64,000 nt of DNA from Paraescarpia echinospica. Lineage: Eukaryota > Annelida > Polychaeta > Sabellida > Siboglinidae. Below the pieces are notes generated by a model. That model was not told the origin of the DNA, ran no database searches, and saw only the letters and a list, made by a program, of their open reading frames with translations. Below are positions 43,540-52,837 of the stretch, piece by piece. How positions within the stretch are numbered: position 1 is the first letter of the stretch; every line of letters begins with the position of its first letter. The DNA is taken from positions 30,373,220 to 30,437,219 of the forward strand of contig CM034544.1 of the NCBI GenBank assembly GCA_020002185.1, in the 5' to 3' direction. The position numbers and the translations under genes were made by a program.

Positions 43540-46500
43540 TTATACGAGTATCGGTGCCGTGGTGACGCCGTCGTCGAGCACGCGCCGTTTGGCGTAGAAG
43601 TAGCTCAGCGCCGCGCGCTCCTGAACGTACGTCAGCACGGACGACTCCTTCACTTGGAAGCCGCGGTTCCGGCCGCCTCCGCTCCTTTGGTGGCGCAGCA
43701 CGTCGAGGAAGGCGTCCTTGTCGACGTCGTTCTGACGCTTGCTCAGCCCCTTCGTACTGTACTTGTCGCCGACGTCGCCGCCGAAACAGTAATACGTCTT
43801 GCTGCAGAGCGCGACGATTCCGCGGCCGGACCATTCCTCTTTGAAGAGTCCCGGCGTTCGCTTGTCGTACAGGCGCCGACGCGCGCAACACTCGGCGGGC
43901 GCGTCCCACGTTCGGCCGGCGAGCCGGCACCGCAAGTACGCCTCCGCGTGCGCGTCGCAGTGTTCCGACGGGAACCACTCGCCGCGGTGACGAAAGTAGT
44001 GTTCGCGCTTGGCCGCCGCCACGAGCTCGTCGAGTTGGCGCCCCGCGAGGCTCAAATACGCCGAGTCCGTGTCCATCGCGCAGTACTGGAACAGGGGACG
44101 CGGAATGTAGGCGGCGATAAAGTCGTAATAAAACTCCAGCATGCGCAGTTTGGCGTACTGTAGTACGAAGTAGCCGATCTGGTTGGGCAGCGCGTACCGG
44201 ACGGTTCGCTTGTTCAGCGCCACCTCGTAGAGGCCGTCGGGAACGACGACGTCGAGCTGACGGAAGCGACGATTATTTATCAGCGTCGAGGCGCCGGCGG
44301 CCGTGCAGAACTTGATGTTGCGGTGCAGGTCGACGCGCGTGATCGTCTTCCCGTATGAACTGTTGCCGAGCAGTTTAAACGTGTCGGCGATGATGGCCTT
44401 GTCGGGGTCGTCGTCGCCCGCGCGTCGCGCGGCGGAGACCGTGTCGCCGAAGCGGCGAAAGCACGCGACCGGCTCGTACTCGACGATCTGGTAGACGCGC
44501 TCGACGACGAGGCCGTGTCGCAGATACCACCGCAGTAGCGGCGTCGCGAGTAGAATCTTGACGCCGAAGAAGCTCCCCACGAGCGTGCGCTGAGGCCGGA
44601 CGAGGAGGTCGTGCGTTTCGGCGTAGCGACGCATGAACGGGCTGAGATCGTCGCGCTCGATGTAGGCGTTCTTGAAGATCGGCTGCATCTCGGCGAAGGT
44701 GTCGCGCAGCGCCGTCGGCACGGCGATGTCGCACTCGACGAGCCGAACAGCGTGCCGTCGAGCACGGCCTTCAGGATCGTCGGCCGCGTCACGGCGCCGT
44801 CGCCGGCCCAGCTCCGCGGTGTCGGCGGCGGCGGCGGACGCGTCGCGCGCCACTGGCACTCCCACATCTCGACGACGGCGACGAAGCGGCGAAGGTAGGC
44901 CGTGACGGCGGCCGTCTCGGCGTACAGTTGGCTCATCGGCTTACCGTTCACCGCGTTCGTCTCCCTCCCCGTGCACGGACAGCCGTGGAAGAAGCACCCT
45001 TGGAACTGGTACGCCGTCCGCGTCGCGCCACACCAGCCGTCGACCCGGTACTTGCCGACGCGCTTCTCGCGCCCGTTGAGCTGGTGACGTATGTGGGCCC
45101 CCGTCCGTCCCGCCTCCCACGTCAGCCACTCGACGGCCAGGCGGCCGTAGCGGTGTACGCGCTCCGGTCGAAAGGCGTTGTCAGCGCGCCGGCGCGTGAA
45201 CCACCCCGTCGGCATCTCCTGCGTGATCGCCCATAGATAGAGGCCGTTCGCGTCGAAGCCCACAATAGAGCGACAGGGGCGCGCCGACTCGCCGTACTCC
45301 TCGCGCCGAAGGGCGGTCACGCCGGCCTCGTGATAGCGCGCGAAAATGATCGAGGGGCCACCGACGATCTGCGACTGTAGGAGCCGGTGCAGGTCCTTGT
45401 TCGACTCGTTGAAGAGCGTGAAGTGGAGCGACGACGGTAGATCGTTGAAGAGATACAGCAGCGTCAGGCCCGGCACGCTGATGGCGTCCTTGAACATGTC
45501 GATGCGGCGCTGCCGATAGAAGGCGAACTGCTTGTCAAGGGCCTCCAGGAACGGCACCACGTCCCTATTGTTATACCACACGAGGTAGTCCCGCAGCGTC
45601 GTCATCCCCTCGTCGCGCCATACCCGCGCGCAACCCTCGTAGTCGGCGGCCGAGATGCCTTCGCGCTTCAGGCGGCTGTAGAAGGCCTCGCGCGGTGGCA
45701 GCCGGGTCTCGGCCAGTTTACGCGGGTCGTCGAGGTACTCGTAGGGGAAGTGCCCCTTCGTCGCCTCGCAGCCGTAGGCCTTCAGAAACCGGTCGTAGCT
45801 GACGCCGGGGGCCAGGTAGTTGGTGATGTCCAGGAACTTGAGCGTCGCCGTCGTCAGGCACATGAAATTGTTCTGACGCTTGATCGTGAACGCCGACGAG
45901 ATGTCCTGCGCGGCGTCGGTCATGAACAGGGGCGTCAGATATTTCTTAACGACGTTCAAGTCGTACTTTCCCGAATTGAAGCCGAGGACGGGGAGGCGGC
46001 GCAGGTGCTGCCACAGACGGTCGCCGAGCGCCGTGTACGGGCTCTTATCGAGCTCCGCCACCGTTGCGTGCGCCCGCCATTCGGCGTCGAGCGCGTCGAT
46101 CGCCTCGAAGGTCGCGTCGAACGACGGCCGCAGTGCCGCGCACGCCGCCTCGCTCATGGCCTCCAGGGCGTCGATCAGGCGCTTCGCGAGGTCGCCCGAA
46201 TCGCCGGACGTCACGAAGCAGCGCGCCGACTCGTGTCCGGGGACGTTCGAGGCGACGCTCACGCTGAGTAGTTCGTGTCGCGCTATCCACCGGCGTTTGG
46301 CGCTGTCCGCCGGCAGATCGTGATCGTCGAAGTAGCACTCAAAATCGTATGTCGCCCTGTACGGATAGTAGCGCAGGCGTTCGTCCACGTAGACGCCCTC
46401 GTCCTCCAGCTGCTGAAACACGGACGGCGTCGGATGGTAGACGCCGCCGGGAAAGACGTGGCGAACGCCGCCCTCGCACGTCGCCTCGTGACTCCGCAGC

Positions 46501-47594
46501 CGACTGGCGGTGCGCCACAGCGAATCGCCGCACTTGCCGCATCGATACGAACGACAGAACAGCGACACGTCGGCTATGAAGGAATAGTGCGTTCCGAATA
46601 GATTGACGCTCATGGTGGCCGGGTAGCGATGGAGGGAGCGGCGGACCACTTCGGCGGTGGCGCCCTCCTCCGCCGCCGACAGCCGATACACGGTCACATT
46701 CGTTTCGAAGGCCTCCTCCACCCGGTCGAGTTCGTTCAGCGGGACGCCGGCGAACGCGCAGTAGGGTTGATCGCCGTAGTCGGCGTAGAGCCTTAAGGCG
46801 GCGGCCGTCAAATCGTCAGCGCGAAAGTCGGCGCCCCGATGCAGCGCCAGACAGCGGAAGAGGCACAAGTTGTCGGCATACGGATGCCCGCGGCGATCGT
46901 TCACTAGGCTGACGAGGCCCGCGTTGTGGCGCAGATAGGCGGGGAGGGGCTGCTGACGGGCGCATCCGATAGGATGGTGGATGATGGCGTTGAGAAAATA
47001 CGTAACGTTCGTTACCAACTCGGCGATCCACCCCGAGTCGGGGCGCTGCGCAATCACGTACTGCAGAACGTCGGGCTGACGGGTGGCCTCGAGGAAGCGT
47101 TCGAATGACGCGGCGTCGGAAACGAGGACGGGCGACTCGAGATAGCGGCCGCAACAGTTACACGAAGAATGGTAGTAACGTAGTCGGCCCGTCTCCCTGT
47201 GGCGCAGAATAAACCCGTACGATAAGTTTATTTTAAAGGCACGAGTCTGCTCCTCGAACATCAGTCGTAGTTGGGCGTCGTGCGCGGTCGTAGTCCCGTC
47301 ACCGGACAAATGGAAATTATACCTAGATTGAACGGGTCCGCGCTCCACAGACGTACGGATGCTCGCCCAGTAGTCGCGCACGACGCTCTGTAGGTCGTCG
47401 TCGGCGTCCGGCCGATTTGGGGGCGCCTCAGCGGCGTCTCCGCACAGACGCAGATGCCGCAACATATTGTTGCGCTGCGCGAACACTTGATTGCATTTCG
47501 GGCATACGTGTTCATCGGTAACGCATGTTTTTAGATGGTGCGTCAAATTAAAAAGACGGACGAACGATCGATCGCATTTCGGACACACGTGCAT
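43540..47594 (-). CDS. Protein-primed family B DNA polymerase with zinc fingers and OTU-like segment (one frame break)
   Basis: About 1,350 residues in two frames. Frame 1 (47,594 to about 44,742) has two C2H2 fingers (residues 4-24 and 31-51), an OTU-like segment with DNLCLFR (Cys244) and later FGTHYSF (His336), then the 3'-5' exonuclease: ExoI YDFECYFD (416-423), ExoII GFNSGKYDLN (538-547), ExoIII YNNRDVVPF (674-682). Polymerase motif A is GFDANGLYLWAI (Asp781). Frame 2 carries motif B (LLGNSSYGKT), motif C (MDTDSAYL) and the CSKTYY block. Replicates the element from terminal protein-primed ends. A single-base frame break near 44,742 separates motif A from B; it may be a real lesion or a base-call error. 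The ATG directly precedes the first finger. Confidence 0.9.
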
Positions 47595-47639
47595 CGTCGG
47601 TCTAGGCGGCGCTCTATTAACTACGACGGTGTAGACGCC

Positions 47640-47646
47640 CTTTATA
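47640..47646 (-). promoter_or_regulatory. TATA box for the DNA polymerase gene
   Basis: TATAAAG on the minus strand, about 52 nt upstream of the polymerase ATG, similar in distance to the TATA of the pX-like gene. Confidence 0.5.
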
Positions 47647-47859
47647 AGGCCACCCCACTAGGGGGGCTTTTCTAAGCGGTGTTCTCTGCTCCGTCAGGTG
47701 GCGACACAGACAGGTGGCAGCGCCACGGGATGCGTTTGGCAGGGGCGCCCAGCGGACAAAGTTTTTTGTTTACGTTTTGCGTCAGGTGGCGACACCGACA
47801 GCGTCGAGGAGGGATACTGTCAGTGGCGGCCTAGTTTTTGACGCCCGAATACGACGGCA

Positions 47860-48040
47860 AAGTTTTGTAGTAGAAATTGTGGCTGTCAGCGGCAACGTTT
47901 TTGTAGTAGAAATTTCGCCTAAGTTTACGTTTTGTAGTAGCAATTTCGCCCGTCAGGGGCGTCCGAATACGACGGTTTGTAGTAGAAATTTCGGCCGTCA
48001 GTGCCTGCCAGTGTTTTTTTATAGAAATTTCGGCCATCAC
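47860..48040. repeat. Degenerate ~38-bp tandem repeats upstream of the polymerase
   Basis: Five spaced copies of TTTGTAGTAGAAATTTCG (or a close variant) at about 47,864, 47,901, 47,933, 47,976 and 48,017, several followed by GCCGTCAG. They lie 270-440 bp upstream of the polymerase start. Iterated sites like these could bind a replication or early transcription factor; no function is shown. Confidence 0.8.
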
Positions 48041-48120
48041 CCGGAGTGTTTTGTGGGCGGCAGCCGCCATTGGACAGGCATTGAATGACGTGCGGTTTTT
48101 TTTGGATGGTAACAACACAA

Positions 48121-48700
48121 GGCGGGAATTGATTTTCATACGTTTTATTAAGCATACTACATCACGACAGTAAGGCTTTATGCCACAGCAGCGTAAATAA
48201 TAAGGCTCTAACAACGGCCTATAGCAAAATGTTCATCGCTACTAAGGGGCGCTTATGCCACAGCGGAGTAAATAATAACGCTTTAGGAGCTATAGGCCGC
48301 TGGTAATACTGCACAGCGACCATTCCTGCTAATGTTCATCAGCGGCGTATATGCGAAGGCGGGAATTGATTTTCATACGTTTTATTAAGCAGTCTACATC
48401 ACGACAGTAAGGCTTTATGCCACAGCAGCGTAAATAATAAGGCTCTAACAACGGCCTATAGCAAAATGTTCATCGGTACTAAGGGGGCGCTTATGCCACA
48501 GCGGAGTAAATAATAACGCTTTAGGCGCTATAGGCCGCTGGTAATACTGCACAGCGACCATTCCTGCTAATGTTCATCAGTGGCGTATAGCAAAATGTTC
48601 AGACTGTAAAGAGGCTTTATGCCACAGCAGAGTAAATAATAAGGCTCTAACAATGGGGGGCGGAATGCTTATGCCATCATTCAATTTTCCTGCTAATGTT
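48121..48700. repeat. 237-bp tandem repeats, about 2.4 copies
   Basis: The unit starting GGCGGGAATTGATTTTCATA at 48,121 recurs at 48,358, nearly identical, and a partial third copy follows (about 48,600-48,660). Inside each unit, TTATGCCACAGCRGMGTAAA occurs twice, so the unit is itself a diverged duplication. CGTTTTATTAAGC gives an AATAAA on the minus strand, usable as a poly(A) signal for the gene ending at 48,745. Confidence 0.9.
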
Positions 48701-48744
48701 CATCAGCGGCTTTATGCCATAGCGAAATGCACTGTTCATAGCGT

Positions 48745-49629
48745 TCAGACGTCGAGGCATGCCCTTTTCATTAGGTAATACTGTACGGCGACCTCCAACA
48801 GAGCACGGTCGAACGGCGCCGTCCAATCCGTCCCCATGAGCCAGTCGGCTACCTGGCGCAGGAGCGCACCCTCCGAAGCTCGATCGCCGCGCACGCAACG
48901 ATCCTCCAGCACCGAGAGTATACGAATAGCAGGAAGCAACAACGTCTGCTGTAGAAAGCTGTCGAGTGACGCTGAAAAAAAGCACACATTCAGGGCCGCC
49001 GCGTTTTCGTACAGAATGTTATACCGCCGGCTCGGCTTCCTCCCCCTGTAGCCGCGCATGTGCACGAAGGGGCACCCCTCCTCCGGGGGGCACTCACCAC
49101 ATTCTTGTCGCGCTGTGTCCATCACGCGCTCACCGACTAGCTCAGCAAACGTGGACATCATGCATCGCTGACGACCGGCGTATGAATGCAGAACGCTCCA
49201 CTCCGAGTCGGTCTGAAGTGTGCCCACGACCACCGGGCGATTGTTACGTGCCCACGGTATGAAGTCTTCCGACGAGACGGACAGCACGGCCAGCGGCAGT
49301 GGTGACGATAGCACGGTCGCGGAGGCGTCCGCTGTCGCCGCCGGGTCTATTGGTACAGCGGCTGCCTCGTCGGGACCCACCACCACCACCACCGGGGTTA
49401 ATGCAACGTACGTGGGCGTCCCGGCGTCGCTCACCAGGTCGTGCGGTGGCATGGGCTGCGCGCCGTCCACTGTCGGCCAGCAGTACGATAGCACTTCTTC
49501 TTTGGCTCCCCCCAGCGGTGGAGGGTCGTCGGCAAGGTGTGGCGTTGCTTCCTTCTTAGCGCACTTCTCGGCAGGGGGTGCGCACTCGTCAGCAGCGTCG
49601 ATAAGGCCGCGCAATGCAGCAGCAATTAC
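48745..49629 (-). CDS. Unknown minus-strand ORF (Polinton accessory or separate element)
   Basis: No ATG occurs in the first third. The first in-frame Met is at 49,452 (MPPHDLVSD), giving 235 residues. Alternatively the frame opens directly after TTATTCTTCTGTAG, a good splice acceptor, reading DAVIAAALRGLIDAADECAP. The N-terminal part is Ala/Val/Pro-rich; the C-terminal half looks folded: VVVGTLQTDSEWSVLHSYAG, a Cys cluster CGECPPEEGCPF, YNILYENAAALNVCFFSASL, RILSVLEDRCVRG and WTAPFDRALLEVAVQYYLMK. I do not recognise it. GC content and orientation match the polymerase gene. Just upstream, a ~35-bp stretch (TTCTGTAG..CTAATTGCTGCT) is duplicated. Confidence 0.5.
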   Translation of the reverse strand, partial: VIAAALRGLIDAADECAPPAEKCAKKEATPHLADDPPPLGGAKEEVLSYCWPTVDGAQPMPPHDLVSDAGTPTYVALTPVVVVVGPDEAAAVPIDPAATADASATVLSSPLPLAVLSVSSEDFIPWARNNRPVVVGTLQTDSEWSVLHSYAGRQRCMMSTFAELVGERVMDTARQECGECPPEEGCPFVHMRGYRGRKPSRRYNILYENAAALNVCFFSASLDSFLQQTLLLPAIRILSVLEDRCVRGDRASEGALLRQVADWLMGTDWTAPFDRALLEVAVQYYLMKRACLDV

Positions 49630-49699
49630 AGCGTCCTACAGAAGAATAACCAAAGCAGCAATTAGGTCTACAGAACACTAGCCAAACGTTAGTCATCAT

Positions 49700-50350
49700 T
49701 CAAACGGTCTCGCTCCCCTTCTTCGTCACGACCCGCACCTCACGGACCGTATACGCATCCAGTATGCCACCCCACACGACCTTGTGTATGGTCAACTCCA
49801 AGACGGTGCCAACCAGGCTCGCCACAAAGCTACTGCGCAACTGGTCGGGCAACAGGGCCGACACATGGTCGGCATTGTAATCGCCTATCACCGAAATAGC
49901 TTCGTCGAACAGGGTGATCCAAATGCTGGCCTCCGTGTCGGTGTCCTTTTCGTCTTCCACCAAAACGCGCACCGAAAAATACGTCTTCGTCGTTGCCTGT
50001 ATGCCGTGTACAGCGCACGCCTGGCCACCACTTACTAGGCCTCTCACTTTGCGCTTGCAAATGCCACAGCCCATGTACGTGCATTTGCTTTTCCAAGCCA
50101 CCCCAACGATTGTTAGCGGGGTAACAATCTTATACGTGCCATCGCACGCCAGCACGAACTCCTTCAACGACACTTCGTCGGGCGCACTCACCACGGCCTC
50201 GAAAGTAGGCGCCTCGTTGGCCGTCGGAAGCGCCTTCGCGCTGGCCTCCGACGCCGGCTTCGCTTTGCCACCCGACGCCACCGTTGGCACCTCCCTCAGC
50301 TTGCTGCCTCTCTTTGGTGGCGCCTCTCCGTGCGCGACAGGCGGGGACAT
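49700..50350 (-). CDS. RPA-like single-strand DNA-binding protein (zinc-ribbon OB fold), putative
   Basis: 216 residues from the Met at 50,350, chosen because the longer version adds only a Cys/Leu-rich leader. After a low-complexity N-terminus (about 60 residues) comes VSLKEFVLACDGTYKIVTPL, then a zinc-ribbon-like set Cys90, Cys95/Cys98 (CGIC) and Cys112/His115 (CAVH). It is followed by TYFSVRVLVED, ASIWITLFDEAISVIGDYNA and a final ELTIHKVVW. The order (zinc ribbon, strand, W.T.FD.A..I.G..A) resembles the C-terminal DNA-binding domain of replication protein A large subunit. This would suit replication of a linear DNA element. RPA-like genes also occur in Helitrons, so origin is uncertain. 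Confidence 0.5.
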   Translation of the reverse strand: MSPPVAHGEAPPKRGSKLREVPTVASGGKAKPASEASAKALPTANEAPTFEAVVSAPDEVSLKEFVLACDGTYKIVTPLTIVGVAWKSKCTYMGCGICKRKVRGLVSGGQACAVHGIQATTKTYFSVRVLVEDEKDTDTEASIWITLFDEAISVIGDYNADHVSALLPDQLRSSFVASLVGTVLELTIHKVVWGGILDAYTVREVRVVTKKGSETV

Positions 50351-50435
50351 AATCAACAACGCTCTGCAACAACAACAAAACGTCAACGATGGCAACACGA
50401 CAGCGACAATATTTAGACGTTCTCCGCCCGCTTCC

Positions 50436-50443
50436 TATATAAG
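50436..50443. promoter_or_regulatory. TATA box at the contig edge
   Basis: TATATAAG on the plus strand is a full consensus and would serve a gene inside the gap. Read on the minus strand (TTATATAGG) it could also serve the RPA-like gene, whose ATG is about 90 nt away. Confidence 0.4.
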
Positions 50444-50500
50444 CGCGTTGCACGCGGCCCGCACACAGCCCCCGTGCACAAACGCACGCGAGCCACAAAG

Positions 50501-51500
50501 NNNNNNNNNNNNNNNNNNNNNNNNNNNNNNNNNNNNNNNNNNNNNNNNNNNNNNNNNNNNNNNNNNNNNNNNNNNNNNNNNNNNNNNNNNNNNNNNNNNN
50601 NNNNNNNNNNNNNNNNNNNNNNNNNNNNNNNNNNNNNNNNNNNNNNNNNNNNNNNNNNNNNNNNNNNNNNNNNNNNNNNNNNNNNNNNNNNNNNNNNNNN
50701 NNNNNNNNNNNNNNNNNNNNNNNNNNNNNNNNNNNNNNNNNNNNNNNNNNNNNNNNNNNNNNNNNNNNNNNNNNNNNNNNNNNNNNNNNNNNNNNNNNNN
50801 NNNNNNNNNNNNNNNNNNNNNNNNNNNNNNNNNNNNNNNNNNNNNNNNNNNNNNNNNNNNNNNNNNNNNNNNNNNNNNNNNNNNNNNNNNNNNNNNNNNN
50901 NNNNNNNNNNNNNNNNNNNNNNNNNNNNNNNNNNNNNNNNNNNNNNNNNNNNNNNNNNNNNNNNNNNNNNNNNNNNNNNNNNNNNNNNNNNNNNNNNNNN
51001 NNNNNNNNNNNNNNNNNNNNNNNNNNNNNNNNNNNNNNNNNNNNNNNNNNNNNNNNNNNNNNNNNNNNNNNNNNNNNNNNNNNNNNNNNNNNNNNNNNNN
51101 NNNNNNNNNNNNNNNNNNNNNNNNNNNNNNNNNNNNNNNNNNNNNNNNNNNNNNNNNNNNNNNNNNNNNNNNNNNNNNNNNNNNNNNNNNNNNNNNNNNN
51201 NNNNNNNNNNNNNNNNNNNNNNNNNNNNNNNNNNNNNNNNNNNNNNNNNNNNNNNNNNNNNNNNNNNNNNNNNNNNNNNNNNNNNNNNNNNNNNNNNNNN
51301 NNNNNNNNNNNNNNNNNNNNNNNNNNNNNNNNNNNNNNNNNNNNNNNNNNNNNNNNNNNNNNNNNNNNNNNNNNNNNNNNNNNNNNNNNNNNNNNNNNNN
51401 NNNNNNNNNNNNNNNNNNNNNNNNNNNNNNNNNNNNNNNNNNNNNNNNNNNNNNNNNNNNNNNNNNNNNNNNNNNNNNNNNNNNNNNNNNNNNNNNNNNN
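50501..51500. other. Assembly gap (1,000 N)
   Basis: Exactly 1,000 Ns, a typical placeholder for a gap of unknown size. Any open frame spanning it is meaningless. Confidence 0.99.
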
Positions 51501-51990
51501 TTTTTAGTTCGTTGTTAACAACAGTGCTTACATCATCTGTGTTAGTAGAGGAATAACAAAGGTTAGTATCATCAGCAAACAGTATAATATGAAGCAATTT
51601 TGAGACTTCACACATGTCATTTATGTACAGAATAAATAATAATGGACCACGGATTGAACTTTGTGGGACTCCACACTTGATTTCCTTTAGTTCTGAGATA
51701 TTGTTAATATAGCATACACATTGTCTACGGTAGGTTAAGTAGTTTTTATCCAGTCCAGAACCAGACACACAGTATCAAACGCTTTTTAGATCGATAAAGA
51801 CACCAATCGTACTTTGACATTTATCCATTGCGGAAGTAACCTTTTTGACAAATTATCTTAAAGCTAGTGAAGTTGAATGATTACTTCTGAAGCCCATGTT
51901 TCAATATGCGTAGATATAGGTATATAATTAGACAATTGAAAACGTTCTCCCGATTCATGCCTTGTGATACATGCCTTGTGAACAGTAATT
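51501..51990 (-). pseudogene. Non-LTR RT relic, copy 2
   Basis: Same RT palm fragment as 18,672-19,160 (GVPQ block and FADDTNLCYS), truncated by the gap. Confidence 0.8.
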
Positions 51991-52571
51991 TGAAATTGTT
52001 TTCGTTTTTAATAAGCAAACAGCCATTTAGTTACAAGACTGTTTCCCAATAACCTGAAACGTATAACACATTACTGTTGTTTGTTTTAATTGAACCAAGA
52101 TTAGCACCTTCAGGAAATAAACCAACATTTTACGTATTTCAATGGATGGATTTTTTTATATAATTATTAATATTACACATAGTCTCATAAAAATTGGTTT
52201 CCGATTTGAATATTTCAGCAAAATCAAGTTAAGTGAGTGTCATACGACAAGTGTCACGTGATACAAGCTGCTGGAGAAGGACTGGCGGGAGCTCCTGGCC
52301 AACATTACATCCTGTTAGGAGAGTGTCATTTGTTAAGCCTCCGCAAAATGTCATATATACATATTAAGCATATAGAAGGTAATTTGAAGTAAACATGTGC
52401 ATGCACTGCAAATGCGTTTTTCTCAGTTTTAGCGTCACTACCCCAGTCATGTTCACTGTGGCATAATTTTGGCATTGAGTGAGCAAGGTTAGTGTTTATG
52501 CACCATTGAAAACCTTAATACATCTTCTTTCCAAATGTATGGATAAATCAAAACGTTCGTATGTTGATACG

Positions 52572-52573
<2 letters not shown>

Positions 52574-52637
<64 letters not shown>

Positions 52638-52784
52638 TATGTATATATATATATATAATATATATATATAAATATCTCGTATATATATATACATATATAT
52701 ATATAGAGAGAGAATCACATCTACGTGCGAACGTTTTGATTGATATATATATATATATAAGTTTGATTGATATATATATATATA

Positions 52785-52833
<49 letters not shown>

Positions 52834-52835
52834 CA
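52574..52835. repeat. (CT)n and (TA)n microsatellites, copy 2
   Basis: CT run of about 60 bp (23 bp in copy 1), then interrupted TA runs. Confidence 0.95.
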
Positions 52836-52837
52836 TA

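Larger units (their letters stand above)
36161..50500. mobile_element. Polinton/Maverick (adintovirus-like) element, ends not defined
   Basis: The integrase, packaging ATPase, adenain-type protease, hexon-like and penton-like capsid proteins and protein-primed DNA polymerase B together are the diagnostic Polinton set. The block is strikingly GC-rich compared with the AT-rich flanks and has dense, short-spaced genes without introns. The right part (48.7-50.4 kb) holds two more GC-rich minus-strand frames that probably belong to it. The terminal inverted repeats were not found and the right end runs into the assembly gap. Apart from one frame break in the polymerase, all core genes appear open, so the copy is young or constrained. 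Confidence 0.9.

Noticed and set aside
44280..44740. C-terminal 150 residues of the long PolB frame after the break
   Set aside because: Ser/Arg/Pro-rich out-of-frame translation; the real polymerase continues in the other frame with motifs B and C.
44730..44760. Programmed ribosomal frameshift in the polymerase
   Set aside because: I see no slippery heptamer at the junction, and Polinton polymerases are normally a single frame; an indel or sequence error is simpler.
49914..51768. Open frames crossing 50,501-51,500
   Set aside because: They read through the N gap and have no meaning.
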